From assembly GCA_032173965.1 (NCBI GenBank), contig JAVUNC010000019.1, positions 6,448,501 to 6,512,500 on the forward strand: a stretch of 64,000 nt of DNA. The letters run 5' to 3'. The notes under the pieces were generated by a model. It saw nothing but the letters and a program-made list of their open reading frames with translations. It ran no database searches and was not told where the DNA came from. This DNA comes from Sitta carolinensis. Taxonomy: Eukaryota; Chordata; Aves; Passeriformes; Sittidae. Shown here piece by piece: positions 37,390-49,800 of the stretch (position 1 is its first letter; the number at the start of each line of letters is the position of its first letter). A program made the position numbers and the translations under genes.

Positions 37390-37780
37390 GTAACTAGACG
37401 AGCTGCCAGAAGTCTCTGTGCTCCAGCGCTCTCCTTGCCGTCCTGAACTCGGCAGTTGAACCGAGTCCAGCCGAAAACACTGCTGAAATACCGCATTCAC
37501 ATCGCTTTCTACTCTCCACTTAAAACATCATTTCCTTCCATCCCGTTCCGTTGCTCCCAGCGCGGTAGCTCCCTCGGTCAGTCTGTTGCCGGTGACCTGC
37601 AATGGTCCGTTCGTCCCCCGCAGTTTCCCAACGCTTCCACAGTGGTGCTTACCGCAAGTCTAAAGCCATGCTGCCCTCTCCTGTTCACTCTTGACCCGAA
37701 CGATCTGCTTCCAGGCAAAGGCTGCAGATGTCTTTGCGCCCCCCTCGAGCTGAAGCGTAGCCAGGGGAGAAGGTCCACAG
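37390..37780. promoter_or_regulatory. Orphan CpG-dense islet 1
   Basis: Roughly 27 CpG dinucleotides fall within about 390 bp, flanked on both sides by CpG-poor AT-rich DNA. No coding exon is recognised in it. It could be an orphan promoter, an enhancer with CpG-island character, or a fragment of an unrecognised young mobile element that has not yet lost its CpGs. Confidence 0.4.
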
Positions 37781-38689
37781 TTCAACTGTACTTTTATCAG
37801 TCTTTTAAGATCTGCATGGGTAGCACACTATTGAAATGTTCATGGAAATTCTATTCCTTGCAAATTGTATTCCTTTAAATTTTTCCCTTCCTATCATTTC
37901 TTCTCTGTCTCTTTTCCCATCCTACCTTATATTCTTTGTTTACAATTGATTTTATTTTTTTTTAAATGCATCTGGTCCTTAACAATCTCTTCTTCCCCCT
38001 GTGCACTTTCTAAACACACTCCTTCTCTAGACCCAGTTAAAATAATGCAGGTTCTAATTGCAACAAACAGTTCATTAAAAATCAGAAGAGACAGTCAAAG
38101 CCTGGTTCCATTATTTGGTCCCTGAGATAAGAGTTTGACACAATAATTGTGCTAGCTCAGACAGCTCCCCAGAAGATCCTCTCAGGGAGCTAAACCCCTC
38201 TTCAGGGGGAAGGGCAAATGTATTACAGCACTGAGGTCTAAAGAGAGAAAATAATAATAATTTAGATTTTCTATTGTTCTTGTTACCACCCCTCCTGCTC
38301 AATAACTTAAAATATTCACACAGCTCCTTTTAGGAACAATGCCTTTAACACTCATTCAAGCCATTATTGAATGCATGTATAGTTCCATCATTCTGAAACC
38401 AGATTTTCCAAACCATGAGCTATGGGGGAAATTCAAAAGGACCACTGGAGGGCTAGGAAAAAAAAAAAATCTTATTGTTAATGCAATTGTTTAGATTATG
38501 ATTGATTTAATATCAAAAGAAAACATAATTTTATTTCTATTGTTCTTTTTCGTAAGTTTTATGCTGACAGCATCTCATTTTTCCCAGGGTAAGGGCAATC
38601 GAGAAGTGGCTGTAAATACTGACTGCAAGCAGTTATACTAATCAGCCTTTAAATGCTGGCTGCAACTCAGTGCCTCCACTACCAGGGAG
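37781..38689. other. AT-rich spacer between two CpG-dense islets
   Basis: CpG-poor, with an A10-11 run at about 38459-38469. No gene or repeat family is recognised. The spacer matters mainly because the islets on either side may belong to one unit. Confidence 0.5.
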
Positions 38690-39125
38690 AGTTCTGGGCG
38701 CTCCTCCTGTAATTACGGCCAATTCTCTCTCCTCTGCGCTGGAGGAGCTGAACCGCTCCTGCCATGGGAAGGTAATTAGCTCTTTCCTGCCTAGCGACGC
38801 TCGAACGGAGACGGAGGAGCTCAAAAGCCTTAAACACTGCCGTTCTACTCCTTGAGCATCCACAGCCCTTAGTGCCGCTGGGTGAAGCGCTCTCGGGGTC
38901 TGCCCCTCCGGCACCGAGTGTGTCCAGAGACAGCTCCTCCGGGCGGGCTCCTCACTCCTCGGGCGGGAAGCTCAGTGCTGCCGGCTGTTCGACATCTCCG
39001 CGCAAGAGCTGAGGGGTCAGTGCACACACTGGATTCACGTATCCTGACGTCTGTGCTCATGTCTCACCCTGGGAGCGCAGACCTATTTAAAGGAGGGGCT
39101 CGGCTGTTGTCTCTCATCGAGATCT
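38690..39125 (+). promoter_or_regulatory. Orphan CpG islet 2 with CRE-like and TATA-like elements
   Basis: About 30 CpGs lie within about 440 bp. At the right-hand end a CRE-like TGACGTCT (39045-39052) is followed by a TATA-like TATTTAAA (39084-39091) about 32 bp further on. A start site would then be expected near 39115-39120. The arrangement CpG-rich block, CRE, TATA reads as a plus-strand promoter. No recognisable coding exon follows; the first ATG (39139) opens a 56-codon frame without a known domain. It may drive a long non-coding RNA, or be the U3/R part of an unrecognised LTR. Confidence 0.4.
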
Positions 39126-42100
39126 TTTGAGGTCCTCCATGTATTGTTCCGCCCCAATAGCTACTGGATTATCTTCCTTTAAAGCTAGAGTGTATTTTGA
39201 TAAAATTTCTTCAGAATATCCCTGTTTCCTTTTCCTCTGTATTCACAAGTACCCCCAAAATCCCACACACTTCTCCCTGTTTAACAAAGAACTCAGATTT
39301 GCTTCCTGAGCTATGCACAGACACATCTTAAAATATCTTGCCAACTCATCTTTCATTCACCTGGAAGCCATATAACAAGGCAGACTGCCTTGAGTACTCA
39401 CTGTCATCTGTCAGCTCTCAAGGTGTTCATCAGGCTCACAGCACCCACGTCATTTGCAATCTTCACTTTGAGGCACGCTGCCTGCAGGTCCTGTGATGTG
39501 CTGCGATGGAAAACTTTTTGCTTACATCTGGAATCATTGTTCTTGACATCTCAGATGGGGGTGAGGGGAAACCTTTATAAGGGGAATAGGACAATGAAGC
39601 AAGATGTTAAGGCAGCTACTTGGTCAATGAGTCACAGCTACTAAAAATTTGGCAGCAGCCACAAAGCAGCTCTAAAAGGCCCACAGGATGTCTCTTGCTC
39701 ATCCACTCACACATGCAAACACAGAGTTCAGGCAAGCAATTCCCTGCTCCTCATGCTCTTGAGATGAACTTGTAAGCAACTTGGGCATAGGGTTTAATTT
39801 CGACAGGAAGTATTTATTTTGCTTTCCTTAGCTGATTTTCTAACCTCCATCACTCTGATGGAGGTATCTGATGGTGTCTCAGGGTCTGACTTGCAGCCTG
39901 CTGAACCCAGTGTGAGTCTTTCCTTGATGTTCAGTGGAAAGACCACAGATCAAGCCCTTAGCAACCAGTTTGGGCCACATGTCCTGATGACTAAGAAGGT
40001 AGATGCTGACAGTGTAGAACAATAGCAGAGGAGGCATAAAAGGGGATTGACTGTCCTTCTGATGCTGTACGATGGCTGCTAATGTTGATTGTGGCCTCTT
40101 GGTTTATCATATACTTACTGCTGACATGGCAACAGCTTTGAAGAGAGGGTAAGAACTTGAACTCCCTAGAGAAAGAAGAGCAGAGAGACAATAGGGTGTT
40201 GAAAAAGGAGGGTCAGGAAGACCAAAGGTAAGCAGTTGTGAAGGGAAGTGAAAAGGGATGTGAGGAAACTGCAAAGGAAAAAAATTCCTTGAAACAGAAA
40301 GCAGGTATTCCCACCCACTTCCGTAGGTAAAATGCCAATAACAGCAACTAACAACAACAATATATTAAAAAAAAAAAACCCACACAACATGACTGATAAG
40401 TAAAAAAAAACTTCTAAAAATTCTTGCAGTGGTACTGTAATAATGATATAGTATTGGTAGACAATTGTAACCAGAGGAAAAAATTTTTTTATGAGCCCCA
40501 GATTACCTACTCAAACTGGGTGGTGCCTGTTTGTGCCAGCTGTGAATTTGGTCTCTGATTTTTGTAATATTTCAGATCCTTTGAAGGCTGTTTTAAAGAG
40601 CAAGTTCTTCAGTCCCCTTTCTGAAAAATAAGAAGGTATAATCAAGGAATTATTTATTTCAAAACTGGATGAATAATGCACTATCAAATTCAAGTGTTCT
40701 TTATTGTGAGCCTGAAAATCTTTTGTTCAAAATGTGTTACAGGTTGGAGAACAGGTTTTAAAAGCCTAAATCTATTCCAAAACCACTGTGAATGGTTTTC
40801 TGGGAAGGAAAGATTATATATTACACTTGGTTCCTCTCCAAGATTTGTATGTCTTACATGAATACTCCTCTGTCTCCTTCTGTGGTGACATATCTGAGAT
40901 CAATTATGCCAACAGTAAAGTCTGGAATTTTTATAGTCCAGCTCTTTACGAGCATTTTCATAGAAGAACTTATGAAGACTGAGGCATAGGAAAAGTCCAA
41001 TAATCCTGGCCTGCTATCTTCATCATCTCCAGCCCTCTGTCTTTTCCTCTTTACCCTCTCCAAGTGAAAACACTGGCTCACCTAATACACATACTGCATT
41101 GAGGTGATTTAAATGGCCATCTGTATGTTTATCTGAGGCCTCTGTGAATGGGCAGCCTCATTAGTGCTTGTGTCATGGATGGATGGGCCAACACAAATTC
41201 TGTTTGTGTAAGATAAATTCTCCTCTCCTGGCTTTATCTCTTTTGGTCGTTACTTTTGCACGCTCTCATTTTTCTTTTCTTTCCTCTCTGGGAGTTTATT
41301 CCTGCTAGAACTCACTTTCCTTATTTCTGAGGTTGAATCCTTATGCCTTTACTTTCCTTTTTTCTCTGCACAAGCAAGCTTAGGAGAAATCTATCTGAAA
41401 AGAAATGCATTTTTAACCTGATTGTGGCTCTTCCTATAGGAGTGATATTACTGACATTAGTGAGACTAATTGTAGAAAATAGTGTTATTTGGGACAAGGG
41501 GATACCAGGAGTATCCTCAGTAATAACTTTTTAAGCCATGACTAGGGACCTGGAAGTTTTGAAGGCTGCCCTTAGGCTTATTTACTTTTAACTATGATAA
41601 GAAGCAGTGAATCTGTATTATTTGTCAATAATTATCTACCTTGTGTCATCTCCCAAAACAACGAAGGAAGGCTTATGAATTATAAGCAAAATGTATTCAT
41701 TGGATTGATGGGCTTACCTTTGGCTTTAGATTTTGAAAAACATGTTTACGGGGAGGATGCTGAATTTGTCATGCTTCGTTGCATTGAGTAGCACTTGACT
41801 GCTCAAATGCTCCTGCTGGGTGAACTAAGTATTTAATAAATTCCGAGGAGCAGCGTTGTGCTTCACTGGCTGGGAAATTGGGATGTGGAGAGGCAATTGT
41901 ATTAGTCAATATGAAGGAAGGTCACTGTCAGGGTTTTAAATCAAGGCTTATAGAAAGCAAATTTTAATTCAGACAAGCGGTGGCTCAACCACGGGTGGGG
42001 TTTTGTCCCTGTAAGGAAATCACAAGAACGATATGTTGGGTATCCAACATAGTATTGAATTTTCCATATAGTTTCTGCTGCATTTAGTTCACTGCCTATC

Positions 42101-42771
42101 CCCAGTGCTGTCTGCAGCCTGAGTGCCCTGCTGGATCCTTTCTGGTTTATTCCTCAACATTAGTATCAGCTTCAGTGGGGACTTTGAATGTGGGTGAGGA
42201 CATCAAAGAGATACACAAGTGATGGCTGAAAATCACCAAGAGTCAAACTATTACTCACTCCTAAATACTTTTGGAAGCCATCTGCAGAAATTGAGATAAC
42301 AGAATCCAGTTTTCTCTTTTATCAAAGAGCATGTTCAGGAAGAGTAAGGGCTAAGGGAGGATACGTTTTCTTTCAACAATAAGTTATTATCTCTGACTGA
42401 AATACACATGCAGCACACATGTGGAAGGAGGAGCAAGTGTAACAGTTTTTTACTTGGTAAAAAATGCATCTGTAAAACTTAAAAAGGATTCCCCAGACTC
42501 ACAGAAGGCATTGTACCCTACTGATAGCTTTTTACAACTGAATTTCAGTTCCAGTGTTCAGATTGCTTCAACACAGCTATGGGAAAATATAATCCTGGTC
42601 CTAGGAATAGGAAGGAATGTCTATTTTTCATCCTCACATAATTGAAAACTGACTGAAAACAATTGGCAGGAATCTAAATATTCACATTTGGGCAGACACC
42701 AAACATGGGAAATTTCAGGCCAAGGGAATTTTTTTGGGAAGATTATGAGGAAGTGCTTAAGAATAGTTTGG

Positions 42772-42814
42772 TTTTTTTTTTTTTCTTATTCTTTTGTTGT
42801 TGTTGTTGTTGTTG
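42772..42814 (+). repeat. T13 run followed by (TTG)7
   Basis: A poly-T run at 42772-42784 and, nine bases on, a (TTG)7 tract at 42794-42814. Confidence 0.9.
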
Positions 42815-45800
42815 TTTTCTTCTTTTTAATGGTAATGGTGTTTCATTAGAGGTGACTCAACATATAAACTGTCCAATCATTTTTTCCTAGTGGTTATTCT
42901 TCAAATCCTGCATTTATTACTTAGTATAAAAGTAACAGACAGTGTATCTTTAAATAGAAATTACATTCCTGTCAGCTTACCCAAAGCCCAAATATGGGAC
43001 AGAGTGTCAGAGAAAAACAGTAACATGAGGGATTCAGGGACTTGACAAGGTTACAGACTGCTTCTGCATGATAAACAACTTAGACAGAGTTTTGCTTCCT
43101 GAACTTGTATCTCAGGACATAAAAGAAAGGGGGAAGTGACCCCTTTCTTGGGCAACAGCAGAGAGAGAGATCTAATGTAGGATGAAGTGTGGGGTATATG
43201 GAAAGCATAGGGTAACAAGGTATTAATATCCCATTTATTTTGGTTTAGTGCCACCTTGGGCTGAGGTTGATAAAGAGGCACACGGCTTCACTGGCAGAAA
43301 GAGTTGGCTGTGTGCTGTAAACTATTATAGATATTACATGGTGTAGCTGAGGAGCCTACACTCCAAATGTAATCTAGTATGGCTCAAACACTGGAGAAAC
43401 ACTCCATAAAAATGGCACTTCTCTGTTCCGCACATCTGTTTCTTGCATGTATTTTAAGAGTCAGAGCTGCTTAAATAACATTTAAATAAGGGTTTTACTG
43501 TGGGGGTTTTTTGAGAAAAAAAAATCTGCAGAACTCTGTAGAGCCAAGTCTACTTGGAAAGAGAGCTTGCTCTTCTTCAGCATGACTTTTAACTGCAATA
43601 TCATTGCTGTTCTCCTTTATTTCTCTGTGTGTGTGTGCAGTGAAGATGTGAGGTCAGGAGGAAGTGCCTTGCATTGGTGCAGGACTGGAGAGAAGGACAA
43701 AAGTTGCATCTGGGATCCTGCAAGTTGATGTGAGCTGGTTTGGGCATGGTTTATTTCAGAGTATTCCCAAAGGAACTTCCTTCCCTACTAAAATCCTGCC
43801 ATCCTCTGCTGCTCAGCAGTGCTGGAGACCAGAGGCCAGCTGTACTCTACATAGAACTGTCCTTCTGAGCACATGATGCTGGCTGGGAGAGCTGGTGTTA
43901 CTCCAGTGCCACCCTTATGTACCAGTACCCTCTGGAAAGCAGCAGCAGCAGCCCAGCCTGTGCAATGCTGGGCTCCTCCTGCAGTGATAAAGGTTCAGTT
44001 AGAAGCCTCCAAGGAAGTATATCCATGGACTAATGGACCATCAGGACTCTGTGCCCACCTTCTCCTTGTTAGCAAGCCCAGCTGGACCCACTTCTCTTCT
44101 CCCCCACTCCTGGGGAATTCCTTCCTCATCTTCTTCATTCTTTGTTTCTCAGCCTCTGGGACTGGGATGCTTCCTGCCTAGCTCTGTTCTTGAGGGCCAC
44201 CTTGGCTACTCCCACAGGTGGGAGATAGTCACACCCTTCAGCCTCTCATAGCCAGAGAGCAGCTGTTTGTTTGACTCCCAGTGACCTTCCTTTCCCTCCC
44301 CTCCCTGTGGCCTGGCTGCTTTCACCACGAGCAGCTTCCAGTGTGCTGCTGCCATTTGAACTCAGGCAGCAGGAGAAAGCTGACCATCCCATGCCTGGTG
44401 GCTCCCTGTGCTGAACCACCACATCAGCTGGAGTCTGGCTCCTTATTACATACAGATGCACAAACAGTCTGCCTGCCAGGAGCATGCTTGGTGCTTCGGG
44501 AAACCCTATCACTGAGGCGGATTAGTGGCGGGGCTGCCAGGAGCGGCTTTTGGGAAAGGCATCAGGAGGGAGGGAAGCCTTGCTACGTGTGGTGCATCCA
44601 CCTCCTGAGATGGGCTCGCTTCTGGAAACTGTCTTTCTACTCAGAGATCATTATAAGCACAGAAGGAGGAAAACTAAGGAAAAGAGGAAGGTTTGCTAAG
44701 TGGTTCCAGGTTATAAATCAAAGCTCCACAAATCTGTTCCCTCTCCATAGTCTTACATCCAGTACCCCTCATTTCTGTTTTTGGTGCTCTAGTGTGCAAC
44801 TCATTTCACTCTGGCTCCACAACTCTGGGCAGTTTCTTTTCTTCTAGAGCAGCATGAGTCTTATCTCAGAGGTCCTGTTTTACAGCCCACTGTGCCTCCC
44901 ACCTCTGCATCTTTCTGTGCTTGTCACTCAGCTGAGGAGGGACTCATCCTCCCCAAACCTTCCCACTGAATCTATCTGTTAATATAGTGGCAGCTCAAGT
45001 TAAAATTTAGGAAATATTAATTGAATTTACAGTGTTAACTACCTGAAGAAAAGACTTAATTGCTCTTGTCTGAGAAAAACTGATCAGCATTTCGTCATGA
45101 GGCTTAAAAGGCTTTGGGAAAGAATCAAAAGTTGTTTTCTGTTCTCTGCATAAAAGGGTAGTGGCTCTCATTTGTGCAAAGCTTTGCACACATGTAGCCC
45201 ACATTGTGTGGGTTTCACCATGAATGAGAATCTGTGAAACAGAATCATTATTTCTGAATTTTCTCATGCATCTCTAGTGATTCAATCACCAAAGTTGTTG
45301 GAAGCTCAGGCCTGGATCCCCATTTTGCTTGCAAATGGACAATAACAGAACCCAGAGTTCAGCTGTGAATTTGACCGGTTTTCAGAATATTCAAAATGGG
45401 AATCTGCAGAACAAAATTACTTCCATGATAGTTAAATCTTAGGCTGTCTAGGGACTATTATCTGTGCAAGAGCTTCCTTCTTCAGCAAAATAGGCTGTTC
45501 CTTTTTACTCAGGGCAAATGATCTGTTAAATCTGTAGGCTGGGTTTTCTGTCTGGTTTCTGGCCACAAGGGGACAGACAGTAACTGTCACATAAAGACAA
45601 CACTGTGTCCTCGGTGCATTAAGTACATCAAAGACAGCCAGTGCCTCAGCATTAACTGTTTCTGAAAAGTCAAAGAAAAAAGTAACCTAGGCAGTACAGA
45701 TCAGATACAAAATTATATGTGCTGAATTAGCACAGCAGAGATCAGAGAAATAAAATACATATATATTTCAGATGCAGCATAGGAAAAATGCTATAAATGT

Positions 45801-46772
45801 CTAAGTGTTTATAGTTTAAAAATATACTTGATGTTAGGAGGATGAAGCAACATGTGAAGTGGCATACAGTGCCTGCCAGAGGCTTTAGCCCTGTAAGACT
45901 CCTTGGAGGAGAAGGCATGAAGACTTGATAGATCAGGGATAAAAAATGTGGGTTTAGGATCTCTTGCCTCATGTTCATAGATTCGGGCCATAGTGCACTT
46001 AATGGCATCCAGGTACTGCCCTCTGAGCATAAACATTTTATTTTTAACATCATGTGGGACCAATGCTTGCAGCTGAGTGATGACAGCTGATGGACTTCTC
46101 CCTGAGCACTGCAGGACCTGTCCCCATCACGCTGCCTGTCTGGGTGCTCTGCAGGCAAAGAGCTTCAAACACATCAGCCTAGGGCTCCATCTCCTTCATC
46201 ACTCAAACTGGGCTCTTTTGACCTCTTTTGATACTCTGTGCAGTCACAAGAAAACTCTCACTTATTGAGATAGCTGGTTTCAGAGTGATAGAATTAATTT
46301 GGGTATTTCCTCATCCTTCCTTCTGAAGCTGATCAAACAAAAATTATCTTCAGTGTTTCCTGCATCAGAAATACCACTATAGACACTTTATTGCATTTTC
46401 AGTGACCCTTTGTTTATATTTGTTTCATGAAGTACCAGACTCATTCACAGGGCTGTTAATTAGCACTGAATTCTGTAATTTTGGATCATTTTTGTTGATT
46501 ATCATCTAAAGAGTGGAATAAGATTTGGTGCGGGAATTTTCTTGGGGGAAGAAAAATGCTTAACCAGGAGAAGTCAGCAGTAAACTGAAGGGAATAAAAA
46601 TTGACCTTTCTTGACAAACTGTCTGGGTTTTCATGGCTTTCTCATGTCTTCATGCTGTGAATAATGTAAGGAATGCTGAAGGCAGAGTGTCTGCAAGCTC
46701 TGATATTAAAAATAAAAACTTTATGTAAGCCAGTTGCATTTTCCTCTGTCCGCTTTTAGTTTGCTCATTCTT

Positions 46773-46785
46773 TCTCTCTCTCTCT

Positions 46786-46818
<33 letters not shown>
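46773..46818 (+). repeat. (TC)n followed by T30
   Basis: A TC dinucleotide repeat runs directly into thirty T residues (46789-46818). It is a likely site of length polymorphism or sequencing error. Confidence 0.9.
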
Positions 46819-49800
46819 CTTTTTTACTCATTATAAGAAAGCAAATTCTGGACATTATTCCCACATGAAACACTTCCCCACATGGGTCTGTCAGTACTAC
46901 CAAGTCTCTGATATAACATCCCACTGCTCCTAAGAAATCCATGAACATTCACTGATGCCAGTTTGTCAAGCTTCTCCATTTTTTTTATTAAATTATATAT
47001 AAAAATTATAATTTTTTTAAATTAAAGAAAAAAGTTTTATTTAACTTCTCACAGGAGTTGTTAGACAGCTACAAAAGTCAGAAAAGCCTTTCCAGCCAAC
47101 CAAGAGGGAATTTTTGAGCTTCTCCTGCCATCTTGTGGGGTTGAGGAGAACATTCACTTTGCTTATTAATGATTTTAGATGTCAGAGGTTTCCGTGTGGT
47201 CCCCACTGAGTAGCAAGCAAATGAGAACAGCCCATGGCAGTGCACCCTCTTCTGCAGGGACAGGTTTGGGGGAACCTGCTGACCTTATGGGACTGCCCTA
47301 AGCCTCTCCCAGGATGTCTGTGGCCAGGGTGTCCAGTTACAGATTTGCTACCTAGTCATTGTTAGAGGAAAGGACCAAAGTATGTGGGGGCTTTTCTTGC
47401 TGTCAGTTCATCTTGGGGGATGTCCACGGTGCCACCTGGGGAAAATCTGCACCAGTTTCACCTCTATATCCAGCAGAGTTGCCAGAGAGTTCGAGAAACT
47501 GAGTGTGAGGTTGGAAACCAAAGTCTCCTGCCTGCAACCCTAGCTCACCCCAGCTATGGCTGCGTGGGTGGCCTCAGGCACAGCTCTGAGCACTGAGAAA
47601 GAAGCCAGTAATTTCTGAGTGATAATCCTGTGTTTGTCCTTTCTTAAAACTTCCCGCTGCCACGAGCAGCAGAGTTGTTCTGTGTAAATAAAGCAACTGG
47701 CAGTACGTGAGCCACACAGTCCTACAGAGCTGGCTGGTTGTGCAACAGCTAAAGCACAGCAAGCTTTGGATACCAGAGGCTGCCCCAGGTAAATGCTCCT
47801 ACGTTTTAACAGAGGGAGGCTGCAAAAACACCACTGTGACTCCTGAGTGAGTGGCAACGATATCTTCAATGTGAGCAGTTTGTTTTCACACCCATGCACA
47901 CCATCAGCCTTTTTTAGTCACGAAAGACAGCTGAAATAGAGTGTGCTTTTGTTTGCTTCGGGCTGCTTCGTTGAGCTCTTCTGGAGGTTTTGGAATCACT
48001 TTGGGGTGATTGATTCTGCCATGTGAGAAATGTTCCTTTCATATTTTTGGCTTGTTTTTAGATTTGCTGTTTGAAGCCACAGTCAGGTTGAACAGAGAGA
48101 GTGAGTCTATAATGACCAGGGAGAGTCTATAATGGCTTTGGCAGATCAGGGGTCAGGACTCATCTCTAGTAGGTTCCATTGGTAGTCTCTTGACAGTGGG
48201 GAAGCCATGAGGTGTTGCTTGCCATCCCAGGCTTTTGAGAGGAATATTCTTGTGGATGTAGATTTATCCATTAATTTTCCTGTCCATTACCTTCCAGCTC
48301 TGTGGTACCCAGATATAATATCCATAATATCAGTTAATTCCTTTCTGTCTTTCTCTTTATAACCTACCTTCCTTCCTACCCTTTGTCCTTTGCTACCTCT
48401 CCAATTCCTATTATTCTCCATGGACCTCAAAGAGTCTTTGCCACCTCCATCCCAGACTATGTTGCCTGGGCTCTTTTTCCCAGTTTACATCCCAGACTTT
48501 ATTTCCCATGTTCTCAATACAGGTCCTGCTGTAGAATAAGATACATTCCTTCTCCATACTGATTATCAGCTGCAGGTGACAGATAAACTGCCACCTTGCT
48601 TTCCCTTGCCCTTGCACCACTCAGGCCTGGAGATGCTGCAAACAGGGAGGTAGCACGTGGAAAACACAGAAAACCTACTTCTGCCACATGGAGGCCTGGG
48701 CTGTGAGTTTGTGAGGATGGTATATAAACACAGAGGACAGTAACACAAAGGATCTGTGAGATTTAGGCACGAGCAGTTGCTCTGTAGGGTGGCACAACGT
48801 CAGCAGACTAAGCAATTGTGTGAATGAACATTCAGGAGGAAATTCCACCCATTAGATGAAACCATTAAACAACCCTGCTGAAGATAAAACAGATTGCTGT
48901 CTTTCAAAGGCTTTGTATTTTGTGCAAACATGGACAGATTTTCTGGGGAATACCAGGTCCAGGTCAAATTTAGACTCTCTTCTTCATAGAAAATGCTTCT
49001 TTAGCTTTTCTCTAGTAAAAGTCAAAACCAGCAGGCCCCCATCCCTGTGAAGAAAACAACTACCAACACTGTCAATTTTTAACATTGAAGCTGACCCTTA
49101 GACTTATTTTAGAAATGGATGGTTAGTTTTGATTGAACATTTCAAAATATTGGGGTACTAAGGCTAATTATTTTTAACCTAGTATGGATATTTGCAGCCC
49201 ATCAGGTTTGATTGACTAATGCACAATCAATTGAGATAGGTGCTCAGCACAGGTTTAAAAATAAGGAGTTAACATTGCTTATTAAAAAAAAAGTCTAGCT
49301 CTCTCAGAGCATGCATTCATTGCCCTAGTGAAGTAACTGTGTAAATCCTTGCCTCCTAACCTAAGGAAATCTTTTCCTGTCACCCAGAATTGCCAAATAG
49401 GAAGGGCTGCCTGTAGATGCCTTATTTACAAGTAGTCTGTATTAGATGGTGATATTATTTTGAAGTTTAAGAAAAATACACTGAGGAACTAGTGTCTCAT
49501 TTCCTGCAGTAGCCAGAGATGTTTGTCCCTTATTGGAGTATCTCTCACTACAGAGAGCCTGTGGCATATGTTGCCATGTTGTCACTCATGGAACCTGACA
49601 GGAACTGGAAATAGTTATGAGGCTGAGCAATGCATATGCAGTTTCTTTCTCTGAGCCTGATGTAATTTTAATCCTTCCTTTTGTCACATTGCATGTTGCC
49701 TGATTCTGCCATCACTTTGGATCTTGGGACAGCACAAGACTCTGGAATCAGCTTTGTGGCATCTGTCATTCTAACTACTTACCTGTCCTCTGCACACACA

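Noticed and set aside
37024..37500. 158-codon minus-strand frame
   Set aside because: No recognisable motif, and it spans both AT-rich DNA and the CpG islet with no consistent composition. It is probably chance.
44281..44847. 188-codon plus-strand frame
   Set aside because: Rich in Leu, Ser, Cys and Trp with no domain. It overlaps frames on the other strand in a GC-richer block and has no splice or conservation evidence.
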